DNA of 49,924 nucleotides from an uncultured Castellaniella sp. (GCF_937988725.1 NZ_CALKHS010000011.1:1-49924), one strand, 5' to 3'; positions 31,380 through 39,790 are shown, numbered from the stretch's first letter. Translations and numbers: made by a program. Notes: generated by a model from the sequence alone, not told the origin.

Positions 31380-32210
31380 TCAGGCGGCCGGCGCGCGGAC
31401 GGCCGCGGCCAGGCAGGCCAGTCCGTCCAGCACGGGGCCGTCCAGCGCCCGGGCGGGGCTGCGGGGCAGCTGCAGCGCATCCTGGGCGCGGGCCAGTTCC
31501 GCCTGGATCGCCGTCTCGACCGCGGGCCAGCCTCCGCCGCAGACGAACACCAGCGGCGCCCGGCCCTGCGCCTGCTGGCGGGCCAGACGCCATTGGCGCA
31601 GCAGGGCGCCGGCCTGGGCGGCGGCGATGCCGCTGGCGATGGCATCCTGCGTGTCCTGCGGAAAGTCCACGCAGCGCCCCGACCCCAGGGGCAGTTGCGC
31701 CGTGCCCTGGGCCAGGCTGCGGGCCATCAGGGATGGGCCGGGCAGGATCAGTCCGCCCAGAAAGGCGGGCCTGGCCCGGCCGTCGCCCGGCAGGATCGTG
31801 TCGATGGTGGTGGCGGTGCCGAAGCTGACCAGCAGCGCGGGGTGGCCCGAGCGCCAGCCGGGTTCGTCGGACAGCGTGTCCAGCAGTCCCAGCAGACCCA
31901 GCCAGCGATCCGCCCCCAGGCGGGAGGGATCGGCATAGGGATTGTCCAGCAGCGTCCGGCCGTCGCGGGTGTCGCACCATCGTATCGCCAGGCCCCAGGC
32001 CGCCTGGCAGGACTGATCCAGTTGCTGGCGGATGTGCGGCCCGGCCACGTTCGATCCCAGGATTTCCCCGGGCCGGTGCGGCAGGCGGGCGGCCAGTTCC
32101 GGCAGCAGCGCGTAGTCCAGAGTCTGCGCCGGGCTGCGGCGGGCGGCGGCCCCGGGCGTCACCCAGGCGATCTTGGCGCGGGTGTTGCCGACGTCGATCA
32201 GCAGCTTCAT
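31380..32210 (-). CDS. coaX: Type III pantothenate kinase
   Basis: Phosphorylates pantothenate in the first step of coenzyme A synthesis. It has the ASKHA-fold phosphate loop LLIDVGNTRAKIAW (3-16) with catalytic Asp6, the GADRWLGLLG stretch, and SFGTATTIDT. Length 276. Members of this group in Bordetella were first named Baf. The start overlaps the birA stop by four bases, so the two are translationally coupled. Confidence 0.95.
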   Translation of the reverse strand: MKLLIDVGNTRAKIAWVTPGAAARRSPAQTLDYALLPELAARLPHRPGEILGSNVAGPHIRQQLDQSCQAAWGLAIRWCDTRDGRTLLDNPYADPSRLGADRWLGLLGLLDTLSDEPGWRSGHPALLVSFGTATTIDTILPGDGRARPAFLGGLILPGPSLMARSLAQGTAQLPLGSGRCVDFPQDTQDAIASGIAAAQAGALLRQWRLARQQAQGRAPLVFVCGGGWPAVETAIQAELARAQDALQLPRSPARALDGPVLDGLACLAAAVRAPAA

Positions 32211-33079
32211 CGTCGCAGCCGTACCGAAATTTCGCCGACCGAGACGGCCTGGACGCCGTTGGCGCTGCGCAGCAGCAGCCGGCCCTGCGTGTCGATGCCG
32301 CAGGCGATTCCGGTCTGCCGCAGCTTGCCGTCGTCGATGACGTCCAGCGGCTGCCCCGCCAGGCCGTCCACCTGGGCATAACGGGCGGGCAGGTCGGCGA
32401 AACCATGCGCCGTGGCCTGGTTCAGCGCGTCATACCAGGCCAGGGCGGCGCAGGCGGCCAGCGACGCGGGCGTGGCCCGGGCGGCCTGAGAGTCCAGGGC
32501 CGCCAGGCCCGACCAGTCCGCCACGTTGCGGTCCAGGGACTGCGACAGCGCGCGGGCGTCGAGCAGATTGAGCCCCATGCCGATGATGATCAGGTGGTGG
32601 TCGGCGACCTGGGCGGTGCCCGAGCGGGTGGACTCGATCAGGATGCCGGCCAGCTTGGCCTGGTCCCATTGCAGGTCGTTGGGCCATTTCATGTTCAGCC
32701 GGGCCCGGTGTTCCGGGCCCAGCTGCCGGCGCAGCGCCTGGCAGGTCGCCAGCCCGATGAGCGGCGACAGGGTGGGCAGCTGCCGCGCGGGCAGGAAGAC
32801 GTCGAAGGCGCAAGAAAACATCAGGTTGGCGCCCACCCTGTTCTGCCAGGTGCGGCCCGCGCGTCCGCGCCCCTGGGTCTGCAGGTGCGTGCCCAGAAGC
32901 CAGGGGCGGGCGACCGAGCCCTGGGGCTGGCGCGCGCGCGCCAGCAGATCCGCGTTGGTCGAGCCGGTGTCCGCCAGCCAGTCGACCTGTTGAAAGAACG
33001 GCAGCGCCGCCCGCAGCTCGCTGGCCATCCGATCGGGGTCGGGGAAGGGGAAGGCGGAATCAGGAGCCATGCCGTTCAT
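32207..33079 (-). CDS. birA: Biotin-[acetyl-CoA-carboxylase] ligase without DNA-binding domain
   Basis: Attaches biotin to the carboxylase carrier protein. The catalytic blocks are GSTNADLL, QTQGRGRAGRTWQN (biotinyl-AMP loop), KWPNDLQWDQAKLAGIL, and a C-terminal small domain. At 290 residues it lacks the N-terminal winged helix of E. coli BirA: the catalytic domain begins by about residue 30. It should therefore not act as the biotin repressor. The ATG at 33079 is used; a second in-frame ATG lies at 33070. Confidence 0.94.
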   Translation of the reverse strand: MNGMAPDSAFPFPDPDRMASELRAALPFFQQVDWLADTGSTNADLLARARQPQGSVARPWLLGTHLQTQGRGRAGRTWQNRVGANLMFSCAFDVFLPARQLPTLSPLIGLATCQALRRQLGPEHRARLNMKWPNDLQWDQAKLAGILIESTRSGTAQVADHHLIIIGMGLNLLDARALSQSLDRNVADWSGLAALDSQAARATPASLAACAALAWYDALNQATAHGFADLPARYAQVDGLAGQPLDVIDDGKLRQTGIACGIDTQGRLLLRSANGVQAVSVGEISVRLRR

Positions 33080-33127
33080 GTAGGTAGAATGAGGCGTGAG
33101 TCACACCGATCAAGAGTCCAGTTCATC

Positions 33128-33787
33128 ATGAGTTTGCGTACGGAACAATCGGCTTTCCGGGGGATGTCGGGAACGGTTGAATATACCGTGGACCATCCGG
33201 AACAGTCACCCGCCGGATGGGCCCTGGTCCTGCACCCGCATCCGCTGCATGGCGGCACGCGCGACAACAAGGTCGTCACCACCGTGGCGCGCGCCTGCGT
33301 GCAGCAGGGCCTGCTGTCGATCCGGCCGAATTTCCGCGGGGTCGGCGGCTCGCAGGGGGAATTCGACCGGGCCGTCGGCGAAACCGCCGACATGGTGGCG
33401 TGCGTCGAGCAGGTCTTCCAGGACTGGCCGCAGGCGGCCCAGGGGCCGTGGGTGCTGGCCGGCTTCTCCTTCGGCTCGGCCGTGGCGGCTCAATTGTATG
33501 CGGAACTGGCCGACCGCGGCCTGCCGTTGCCCTCGCGCCTGATGCTGATCGGCTGCGCCGTCGAACGCTTCCGGTACCGCCCCCTGTCCATGCCGGCGTC
33601 CACGCTGATGATCCATGGCGAACAGGACGAGGTCGTGCCCTTGTCCGAAGGCATGGATTTCGCCCGGGCGCACCAGCTGCCCCTGACGATCGTGCCGGAT
33701 GCCGGTCATTTCTTCCATGGCAAGCTGCTGATCCTGCGCCAGATCGTGCTGAGCAGCCTGGCGGGGCTGGCGGAACCTTTGCCCTGA
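33128..33787 (+). CDS. Alpha/beta hydrolase (small serine hydrolase)
   Basis: A 219-residue alpha/beta hydrolase. It has the early HPHPLHGGTRDNKV block, the nucleophile elbow GFSFGS with Ser114, an acidic residue in HGEQDEVVP and the catalytic histidine in DAGHFFHG. These features match a widespread group of uncharacterised proteobacterial serine hydrolases. It diverges from birA with a 48-base gap. The upstream part of the open frame is antisense to birA and not coding. Substrate unknown. Confidence 0.9.
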   Translation: MSLRTEQSAFRGMSGTVEYTVDHPEQSPAGWALVLHPHPLHGGTRDNKVVTTVARACVQQGLLSIRPNFRGVGGSQGEFDRAVGETADMVACVEQVFQDWPQAAQGPWVLAGFSFGSAVAAQLYAELADRGLPLPSRLMLIGCAVERFRYRPLSMPASTLMIHGEQDEVVPLSEGMDFARAHQLPLTIVPDAGHFFHGKLLILRQIVLSSLAGLAEPLP

Positions 33788-33816
33788 CGATCCGCCGGCG
33801 GCCGGCGCCCGCGGGC

Positions 33817-33857
33817 ATCGAGACTTCGAGTTTCAGTTGCTTGCGTTTTGTCTCGAT
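33817..33857. repeat. Inverted repeat upstream of the carboxypeptidase gene
   Basis: ATCGAGAC (33817-33824) and GTCTCGAT (33850-33857) are perfect reverse complements separated by 25 bases. It lies between the hydrolase stop and a TATAAT at 33898-33903 that may serve the carboxypeptidase. It could be a terminator-like hairpin without T-run, or an operator. Confidence 0.45.
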
Positions 33858-33940
33858 TTCCGCCGAGGCGGTCCATGAAGCCGTCAGGTGCGCTGCCTAT
33901 AATGGGCCTCACGTTTTATTTCCCTTTTTCGATGATGCCC

Positions 33941-35185
33941 ATGAGATCTGTTCCGCTGCCGACCCTTCGCCGTTTCCGTCTGGCGCCGCTGGCGCTCAGT
34001 TGCGCGCTGCTGGTGCCGGGTGCGGCCTGGTCGGCCACCGCGGCCGCGCCGGCCCAACAGCCCGCGGCCACCGCTGAAACGCCCGCCGCCGCGCCGGCCG
34101 AAGGCGTCAGCGCCCTGTCCAGCGTGCCCGCGCCCACGCTGGGCGCCAAGGCCTGGCTGACGCTGGACGCCACCAGCGGCCAGATCATCGCGGCCCAGGG
34201 CGCCCAGGACGCCGTCGAACCCGCGTCCCTGACCAAGCTGATGTCGGCCTACGTGATCTTCGAGGCCCTGGAAAGCGGCCGCCTGAAGCTCGACCAGAAG
34301 GTCCGGATCTCCGAAAAGGCCTGGAAGACCGAAGGCTCCCGCATGTTCATCAACCCGAACACGGAAGTGTCGGTGGATGACCTGCTGCAGGGCATGCTGG
34401 TGCAGTCGGGCAACGACGCCACCGTGGCGCTGGCCGAAGCCGTGGCCGGCAGCGAATCGGCCTTCGTCGCGCTGATGAACCAGCAGGCCAAGGCCCTGGG
34501 CATGAAGCACACGAACTTCACCAACGCTCCCGGCCTGCCCGACCCCAACCACATGACCACGGTCGAGGACCTGGCGATCCTGGCGCGCGCGCTGGTGCAG
34601 CGCTTCCCGCAGTACCGGCACTACGACAGCCAGAAGGAATTCACCTACAACAACATCAAGCAGAGCAACCGCAACCGCCTGCTGTGGGCGGATTCCACCG
34701 TCGACGGCCTGAAGACCGGCCACACCCAGTCGGCGGGATACTGCCTGGTGGCGACGGCGCTGCGCGACGGGCGCCGGGTGGTGTCCGTGATCGTGGGCGC
34801 GGCCAGCGATGCCGCCCGTACCGAAAGCAGCCTGAAGCTGCTGAACTGGAGCTTCAAGAACTTCGACACGGTCAAGCTGCTGGACAAGACCAAGCCGGCC
34901 GTCTCCGCCCGGGTCTGGGAAGGCGCGACCGAGACCGCCGATCTGGGGGTGACCGAACCGCTGTGGGTGACCGTGCCGCGCGGCAAGGCCGATCAGATCA
35001 AAACCGAAGCCCGCTACACCCAGCCGCTGATGGCGCCCCTGACCGAAGGCGACCAGGCCGGCACCCTGGTGGCGTCCCTCGATGGCAAGCCGCTGAAACA
35101 GGTGCCGCTGCTGGTGATGCATTCGGTGCCCGAGGCCGGCTTCTTCGGCCGCCTGGTGGACAAGGTCCGCCTGATGTTCCAGTAA
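33941..35185 (+). CDS. dacA: D-alanyl-D-alanine carboxypeptidase (PBP5/6 type)
   Basis: Periplasmic low-molecular-mass penicillin-binding protein that trims the last D-Ala from peptidoglycan stems. All three active-site motifs are present: SLTK (Ser96, Lys99), SGN (Ser156) and KTG (Lys258). A Sec signal peptide ends near AWSA (about 30), a C-terminal PBP5-type beta domain follows, and the end (FFGRLVDKVRLMF) is an amphipathic membrane anchor. The start is uncertain: ATGs at 33932, 33935 and 33941 all lack a good ribosome site. Exact paralogue (DacA or DacC) cannot be told. Confidence 0.93.
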   Translation: MRSVPLPTLRRFRLAPLALSCALLVPGAAWSATAAAPAQQPAATAETPAAAPAEGVSALSSVPAPTLGAKAWLTLDATSGQIIAAQGAQDAVEPASLTKLMSAYVIFEALESGRLKLDQKVRISEKAWKTEGSRMFINPNTEVSVDDLLQGMLVQSGNDATVALAEAVAGSESAFVALMNQQAKALGMKHTNFTNAPGLPDPNHMTTVEDLAILARALVQRFPQYRHYDSQKEFTYNNIKQSNRNRLLWADSTVDGLKTGHTQSAGYCLVATALRDGRRVVSVIVGAASDAARTESSLKLLNWSFKNFDTVKLLDKTKPAVSARVWEGATETADLGVTEPLWVTVPRGKADQIKTEARYTQPLMAPLTEGDQAGTLVASLDGKPLKQVPLLVMHSVPEAGFFGRLVDKVRLMFQ

Positions 35186-35193
35186 GGCCCGGC

Positions 35194-35469
35194 ATGGCGA
35201 CCATTCCTCCGGAAGAATCCCTGATCCAGTATCCCTGCGATTTTCCGATCAAGGTCATGGGGCGGGCGGTGGACACATTCCTGCCCGCCATGGCCGACCT
35301 GGTCCGGGGCTTCGATCCCGGCTTCGATCCGGCCTCCATCGAAGTGCGCCCCAGTTCCAGCGGCAATTACCTGGGCCTGACCCTGACGGTGCGGGTGCAC
35401 TCGCGCGAACAACTGGACAACCTGTACCGCGCCCTGCATGGGCACGAACTGGTGTCCGTCGTCCTGTAG
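35194..35469 (+). CDS. DUF493 (YbeD-like) protein
   Basis: A 91-residue protein of the DUF493/YbeD family, with PCDFPIKVMG near the start and SGNYLGLTLTV toward the middle. It lies 8 bases after dacA and 9 bases before lipB, the classic dacA-ybeD-lipB order. The fold is a small ferredoxin-like, possibly allosteric domain. Function is unknown; a link to lipoate or cell wall metabolism rests on position alone. Confidence 0.92.
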   Translation: MATIPPEESLIQYPCDFPIKVMGRAVDTFLPAMADLVRGFDPGFDPASIEVRPSSSGNYLGLTLTVRVHSREQLDNLYRALHGHELVSVVL

Positions 35470-35478
35470 GCGGGCGGC

Positions 35479-36129
35479 ATGCGCTTGCGTTGGCTGGATC
35501 GTCCCGCCGCCTATCTGCCCGTCTGGCAGGCCATGCAGGATTTCACCGAAGACCGCCGGGCGGACACGCCCGACGAACTGTGGCTGGTGGAACACGCCCC
35601 CGTCTATACCCTGGGGCAGGCCGGGCTGGAATCCCACATCCTGAACCCTCATGGCATTCCCGTCGTGCATTGCAATCGCGGCGGGCAGGTCACTTACCAC
35701 GGGCCGGGGCAGGTGGTGCTCTATACCCTGGTGGACCTGCGCCGGCGCGGGGTGTTCGTGCGCGATTTCGTGACCTTGCTGGAGCAGTCCGTCCTGGACG
35801 TGCTGGCGGATCTGGGCGTGTCGTCGGCGTGCCGCAAGCCGGGCGCCCCCGGCATCTACGTGCCCCAATCGACGCTGAGCCAGCCCCGGGGGGATGATCT
35901 GGCCAAGATCGCGGCGCTGGGCATCAAGGTCCGCCGGGGCTGCGCCTATCATGGGGTGGCCCTGAACGTGGACATGGATCTCGATCCCTTTTCGGGCATC
36001 AACCCCTGCGGTTACGCGGGCCTGCAGACCGTGGACCTGCGGGCCTGCGGGGTGCGGGCGGACCTGGCGGACGTCGGCGAGCGCCTGGCGGGGCGCTTCA
36101 GCGCCGCCTGGGAAACCACGGATCGTTGA
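35479..36129 (+). CDS. lipB: Octanoyl-[acyl carrier protein]:protein octanoyltransferase
   Basis: Transfers octanoate to lipoyl domains, the first step of lipoic acid synthesis. The RGGQVTYHGPGQ block (67-78), the catalytic Lys150 in GIKVRRG and Cys177 in INPCGYAG are intact. Length 216 is normal. lipA, which follows lipB in many relatives, is absent here; the denitrification genes begin instead, suggesting a rearrangement at this boundary. Confidence 0.96.
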   Translation: MRLRWLDRPAAYLPVWQAMQDFTEDRRADTPDELWLVEHAPVYTLGQAGLESHILNPHGIPVVHCNRGGQVTYHGPGQVVLYTLVDLRRRGVFVRDFVTLLEQSVLDVLADLGVSSACRKPGAPGIYVPQSTLSQPRGDDLAKIAALGIKVRRGCAYHGVALNVDMDLDPFSGINPCGYAGLQTVDLRACGVRADLADVGERLAGRFSAAWETTDR

Positions 36130-36132
36130 AGC

Positions 36133-36154
36133 GCGCCGCGCCCCGGCGCGGCGC
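36133..36154 (+). terminator. GC-rich hairpin after lipB
   Basis: A perfect 10-base inverted repeat (GCGCCGCGCC and its complement) starts four bases after the lipB stop. No T-run follows, so it is only a candidate terminator that would isolate lipB from the nirV promoter. Confidence 0.4.
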
Positions 36155-36166
36155 AGACGCGGTTGC

Positions 36167-36180
36167 TTGATGCGCCTCAA
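36167..36180 (+). promoter_or_regulatory. Fnr/Dnr-type box upstream of nirV
   Basis: TTGAT-N4-CTCAA matches nine of ten bases of the Fnr-family consensus TTGAT-N4-ATCAA. Its centre is 32 bases before the centre of a possible -10 (TCCAAT, 36203-36208), so it would sit near -41.5, the usual place for activation. The start of transcription would be near 36215, 19 bases before the nirV ATG. Confidence 0.65.
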
Positions 36181-36233
36181 TACGGCGCGCGCGTCTTCCG
36201 CGTCCAATGGAAGGGTCTCCATGAGGCCTTTCC

Positions 36234-37067
36234 ATGAAGCAGATTCCTTTTCCTCAGAACTTCCCGTTCCCCCGCCGCGCGCGGGCGCTGCGGCGCGCGG
36301 CGCTGGCCGCGGCCTTGGCGGCCGCGTCGATGGCGGCCGCGTCGGCGCCCGCCATCGACGTCGTGCCCATTCCGGCGGGCGCCTTCACCTATCAGGCCGC
36401 CGGCGAATTCCTGGACCAGGGGCGGCCGGTGGATGCGCCGCGCGTGCAGGGCACCGTCGATGCCGGACGGGCCATCATGCGCCGGCAGGTCAGCCAGGCC
36501 GAATACGCGCAGTGCGTCGGGGCCGGCGCCTGCAAGCCGCTGGACAAGGGTTTCCGCCACCTGGCGTCGCCGGATCTGCCCGCCGTCGGGGTGAGCTGGG
36601 CTGATGCCATGGCATACGCGGCCTGGCTGTCCCGGGAGACCGGCCAGTCCTGGCGGCTGCCGGCCTATGCCGAATGGGTGCGGGCGGCCGCGGACCGCTA
36701 CCGGGAGGAAGGCGCGCTGCCGTCGGATCCGAACGATCCGGCGGTGCGCTGGCTGGCCGAATACGATCGGGAGATCAGCCGCAGCCAGGGGCGCATCAAG
36801 CCCGCCCAGCCTTTCGGACATTTCGGCGTCAATGCCCTGGGCGTCAGCGACATGGCGGGGAACGTCTGGGAATGGACGGCCACCTGCTTTGCCAGCCACA
36901 GCGTGGGCGCGCTGCCCCTGGCTCCGCGCGAGAACTGCGGCGTGCGCATCCTGGCCGGGGCGCATATCGCCGCCATGCCGGATTTCATTCGCGATCCGCG
37001 CAACGGCGCCTGCTCGATCGGCCTGCCGCCCGCGAATCTGGGGTTCCGGCTGATCCGCGACCTCTGA
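36234..37067 (+). CDS. nirV: NirV-like formylglycine-generating-enzyme family protein
   Basis: Exported SUMF1/FGE-fold protein of 277 residues. It has a basic, Ala-rich signal peptide (about 1-40), then VPIPAGAF, AEYAQCVGAG, the SWADAMAYAAWLS and WRLPAYAEW core, and GVSDMAGNVWEWT followed by LGFRLIRD at the end. Proteins of this kind beside nirK are named NirV; their function is not established. In published cases nirV usually follows nirK, here it precedes it with 194 bases between and carries its own Fnr-like box. GAGG lies before the ATG. Confidence 0.85.
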   Translation: MKQIPFPQNFPFPRRARALRRAALAAALAAASMAAASAPAIDVVPIPAGAFTYQAAGEFLDQGRPVDAPRVQGTVDAGRAIMRRQVSQAEYAQCVGAGACKPLDKGFRHLASPDLPAVGVSWADAMAYAAWLSRETGQSWRLPAYAEWVRAAADRYREEGALPSDPNDPAVRWLAEYDREISRSQGRIKPAQPFGHFGVNALGVSDMAGNVWEWTATCFASHSVGALPLAPRENCGVRILAGAHIAAMPDFIRDPRNGACSIGLPPANLGFRLIRDL

Positions 37068-37125
37068 AGCCATCCCGCGGCTGTCGCTTTCCGGCGACAT
37101 GCGGGCGGCCGCCGCCCGCCGGCTT

Positions 37126-37139
37126 TTGCGCCAGATCAA
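37126..37139 (+). promoter_or_regulatory. Distal Fnr/Dnr-type box upstream of nirK
   Basis: TTGCG-N4-ATCAA with CCAG as spacer. Read on the other strand it is TTGAT-N4-CGCAA, the same half-site pair as the proximal box. The two box centres are 51 bases apart, close to five helical turns, so regulators bound to both could lie on one face of the DNA. Confidence 0.55.
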
Positions 37140-37176
37140 AGCCGCTTCACGACACCTGAACCTCCCCTGAATGAGT

Positions 37177-37190
37177 TTGATCCAGCGCAA
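37177..37190 (+). promoter_or_regulatory. Proximal Fnr/Dnr-type box of nirK
   Basis: TTGAT-N4-CGCAA with CCAG as spacer. Its centre is 32 bases before a weak -10-like CAAGAT at 37213-37218, exactly as for the nirV box, which places it at about -41.5 of a start near 37225. Denitrification genes are widely controlled by Fnr/Dnr/Nnr proteins through such sites; no such regulator is encoded in the window. Confidence 0.65.
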
Positions 37191-37261
37191 CAAGGGTTAA
37201 CCCTGGGCGTGACAAGATGGAATCGTCGAAAGAGACGACAACATCAAACAGGGAGTTGTAT

Positions 37262-38344
37262 ATGAAGGTATTTCGTCTGTGTATGGCAGCCACCGCGCTG
37301 GCGTCCTTGCTGGCGGGCGGCGTGGCGCTTGCAGACCCTGCCGACTCGCTGGAGCACATCCGCCCCATGCTGGTGGCTCCGCCCAATGTGATGAAGCACG
37401 AGCAGGCGACCAAGGCCAAACCGCGCGTCGTTGAATTCACCATGACGATCGAGGAAAAGAAGATCGTCATCGATGAGGAAAACGGCACGACCCTGCAGGC
37501 CATGACCTTCAACGGCACGATGCCGGGTCCGACCATGGTGGTGCACGAGGGCGACTATGTGCAGCTGACCCTGATCAATCCGACCAAGAACACGCTGGAA
37601 CACAACATCGATTTCCATGCCTCGACCGGCGCTCTGGGCGGCGGCGCGCTGACCAAGATCAAGCCGGGCGAGCAGACCGTGCTGCGCTTCAAGGCGGATC
37701 GCACCGGTACATTCGTCTATCACTGCGCCCCGGAAGGCATGGTGCCCTGGCACGTGGTCTCCGGCATGAGCGGCACGCTGATGGTGCTGCCGCGCGAAGG
37801 CCTGACCGACGGCAACGGCAAGAAGCTGAGCTACGACAAGGCCTACACGATCGGTGAATTCGATCTGTACATCCCCAAGGATGAAAACGGCCAGTACAAG
37901 TCCTACGACACGCCGCTGGAAAGCTACGGCGACACGGTGGAAGCCATGCGCAAGCTGACGCCCACCCACGTCGTGTTCAACGGCAAGGTCGGCGCCCTGA
38001 CCGGCGCAGGCGCCCTGACGGCCAAGGTCGGCGAGTCGGTGCTGTTCATCCACTCGTCCGCCAACCGCGACACGCGTCCGCACCTGATCGGCGGTCACGG
38101 CGACTACGTCTGGGCCACGGGCAAGTTCATCAACAAGCCGGAACGCAACCTGGAGACCTGGTTCATCCCGGGCGGCACGGCCGGCGCGGCGCTCTACACC
38201 TTCAAGCAGCCGGGCGTGTACGCCTACGTGAACCACAACCTGATCGAGGCCTTCGAATTGGGCGCGGCGGGGCACGTGAAGGTGGAAGGCAAGTGGAACA
38301 ACGACCTGATGAAACAGGTCGTGGCGCCCAGCCCGATCAAGTAA
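37262..38344 (+). CDS. nirK: Copper-containing nitrite reductase
   Basis: Periplasmic enzyme that reduces nitrite to nitric oxide in denitrification. All metal ligands are present: type 1 copper H114, C155, H164, M169; type 2 copper H119, H154, H325; and the catalytic Asp117 and His274. A Sec signal peptide ends near ALAD (about 24). The 360-residue length matches the two-cupredoxin-domain enzymes of Alcaligenes and Achromobacter, without C-terminal heme extension. GGGAG precedes the ATG at 37262. A small cytochrome gene follows after 89 bases, a likely electron donor. Confidence 0.97.
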   Translation: MKVFRLCMAATALASLLAGGVALADPADSLEHIRPMLVAPPNVMKHEQATKAKPRVVEFTMTIEEKKIVIDEENGTTLQAMTFNGTMPGPTMVVHEGDYVQLTLINPTKNTLEHNIDFHASTGALGGGALTKIKPGEQTVLRFKADRTGTFVYHCAPEGMVPWHVVSGMSGTLMVLPREGLTDGNGKKLSYDKAYTIGEFDLYIPKDENGQYKSYDTPLESYGDTVEAMRKLTPTHVVFNGKVGALTGAGALTAKVGESVLFIHSSANRDTRPHLIGGHGDYVWATGKFINKPERNLETWFIPGGTAGAALYTFKQPGVYAYVNHNLIEAFELGAAGHVKVEGKWNNDLMKQVVAPSPIK

Positions 38345-38356
38345 TCGCTGGACGGA

Positions 38357-38381
38357 ATCCGGGCCGCAAGCCGGCCCGGAT
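38357..38381 (+). terminator. Stem-loop after nirK
   Basis: ATCCGGGCC (38357-38365) pairs perfectly with GGCCCGGAT (38373-38381) over a seven-base loop, 12 bases after the nirK stop. It is followed by an A-run rather than T-run, so it may stabilise the nirK message or cut expression of the cytochrome gene instead of ending transcription. Confidence 0.5.
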
Positions 38382-38433
38382 GCGGAAAAATCATCGCCTT
38401 GCGTGGCAAGGCACCTGAATGACGGAGATGAGC

Positions 38434-38751
38434 ATGTTGAAGACCCTGAGTATCGCCACCCTGAGCCTGGCCCTGATTCCGGCCGTGTCGATGGCCAACG
38501 ATGGCGGCACCCTGCAACAGGGCGAGAAGCTGTACAAGTCGGCGTGCGTCGCCTGCCATAGCACCGGCGCGGCCAACGCGCCGAAACTGGGCAACAAGCA
38601 GGCCTGGGCGCCCATCATCGCGCGCGGCATGGATGAAATGATGACGGTCGCCACCAACGGCAAGGGCGCGATGCCGGCCCGCGGGGGCACCAAGGCCGAC
38701 GACGCCGCGCTGCGCGCCGCCGTCGAATACATGGTCAGCCGCGCCAAGTAG
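38434..38751 (+). CDS. Periplasmic c5-type cytochrome c, probable NirK electron donor
   Basis: A 105-residue monoheme cytochrome: signal peptide (1-21, SMAND), heme site C38-x-x-C41-H42 in CVACHSTGA and probable axial Met80 in GAMPARGG, the pattern of cytochrome c5. GGAG lies six bases before the ATG at 38434; upstream ATGs at 38419 and 38428 fit worse or are out of frame. Placement after nirK suggests it feeds electrons to nitrite reductase. Its end overlaps the convergent C45 gene by 17 bases. Confidence 0.92.
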   Translation: MLKTLSIATLSLALIPAVSMANDGGTLQQGEKLYKSACVACHSTGAANAPKLGNKQAWAPIIARGMDEMMTVATNGKGAMPARGGTKADDAALRAAVEYMVSRAK

Positions 38752-39784
38752 GCGGCGCCGGGGGTTGGCGCAGGCCGTCGAACCGGTAGTCGGGTTGGCG
38801 GCCGCCCGGGCTGTAGACGGCCCAGCGGACCTGTTCGCCTGACAGATCGATGTCCGCCGTGGCCAGGGTGTTTTCCTGGTCGGTGTCGGCCGGGGACAGG
38901 CGCAAAATGGGTTCGGCGCCGTCTTCCGTGTCGCGCAGGATGTCCAGCGCGTCGGCCTGCCGATCCAGCATCGCCGCTCCCCGGGCCTGGCGGCGCGAAG
39001 ACGATTCCGTGACGATCTGGGGCAGATCCCGCTGGGCTTCGTGCAGGGCATGGTTGGCATGCAGGCGCCTGGCCTGGCGGATGGGTTGCACGGAGACCGC
39101 CGCCTGGCTGAACTCCACACTGAACGTGCCGGCGCCGCCCGGCTGGCCGATGCCCAGGTGAAAAGCCCCCATGCGGGGATGCGCCTGCAGCAGCGCGATG
39201 GCCTGCGGGGGTGACTGGACGGCCAGCAGCGCGCGGGTCAGCGCCATGCGCGGCAGCCCCGCCGCCCGGGCTTCCCGGGCGCGGATGTTGTTGACGGTGA
39301 TGGCCAGCCCGGCCCCGTTGACGGCGAAGGTGTGTCCGGGCAGCGAACCCGGATACAGGAACGACACGAAAGCGGGCGCGTCGATGGGGCGGATCCGGGC
39401 CAGGCCGCAGGCGCCGGCGAATCCGGGGTCTCCGTCTTCGTTGTGGCTGAGCCGTTGCGGCGCCAGCACCGTGGTGCAGCCGTCCGGCGCCAGGGCCCAG
39501 AGGTCGCCCCGGCAATTCCAGAGGAACACGTCTTCCGGCGGCAGGCCCAGGCCTTCCGCCAGGCCGGCGAGTTCCTGCTCGATCCAGGGGAAATGCCGGT
39601 GCAGCATCGCGCGCAGGGCCGGTACGGCTGGGTCGTGGCGATGGGCCATGACCTGCGCCCAGGCCGGCGAATGGATCAGATGCCGCTGGCAAGCCCGCGC
39701 GCCCCACCGGCCCAGGGCCAGGCCGATTTCATGATGGGATCCGTGGGCCTCCAGCCAGAAAAGCGGGGAATGATCAATCGTCAT
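38735..39784 (-). CDS. C45-family autoproteolytic acyltransferase/hydrolase
   Basis: Ntn-hydrolase of 349 residues resembling acyl-CoA:6-aminopenicillanic acid acyltransferase and related amidases. Family enzymes cut themselves before a cysteine that then becomes the nucleophile; here that is Cys103 in APDGCTTVLAP. Other family blocks are HNEDGD, VNGAGLAITVNN and the ANHAL stretch. No signal peptide is seen. It lies six bases after the RpiR regulator gene and is probably in its operon. The substrate is likely an N-acyl or amide compound, inferred from family only. Confidence 0.87.
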   Translation of the reverse strand: MTIDHSPLFWLEAHGSHHEIGLALGRWGARACQRHLIHSPAWAQVMAHRHDPAVPALRAMLHRHFPWIEQELAGLAEGLGLPPEDVFLWNCRGDLWALAPDGCTTVLAPQRLSHNEDGDPGFAGACGLARIRPIDAPAFVSFLYPGSLPGHTFAVNGAGLAITVNNIRAREARAAGLPRMALTRALLAVQSPPQAIALLQAHPRMGAFHLGIGQPGGAGTFSVEFSQAAVSVQPIRQARRLHANHALHEAQRDLPQIVTESSSRRQARGAAMLDRQADALDILRDTEDGAEPILRLSPADTDQENTLATADIDLSGEQVRWAVYSPGGRQPDYRFDGLRQPPAPPTWRG

Positions 39785-39790
39785 GGGAAT

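Noticed and set aside
36167..36604. 145-residue frame overlapping the start of nirV
   Set aside because: It starts inside the Fnr-like box and covers nirV in another frame; nirV has the ribosome site and family match.
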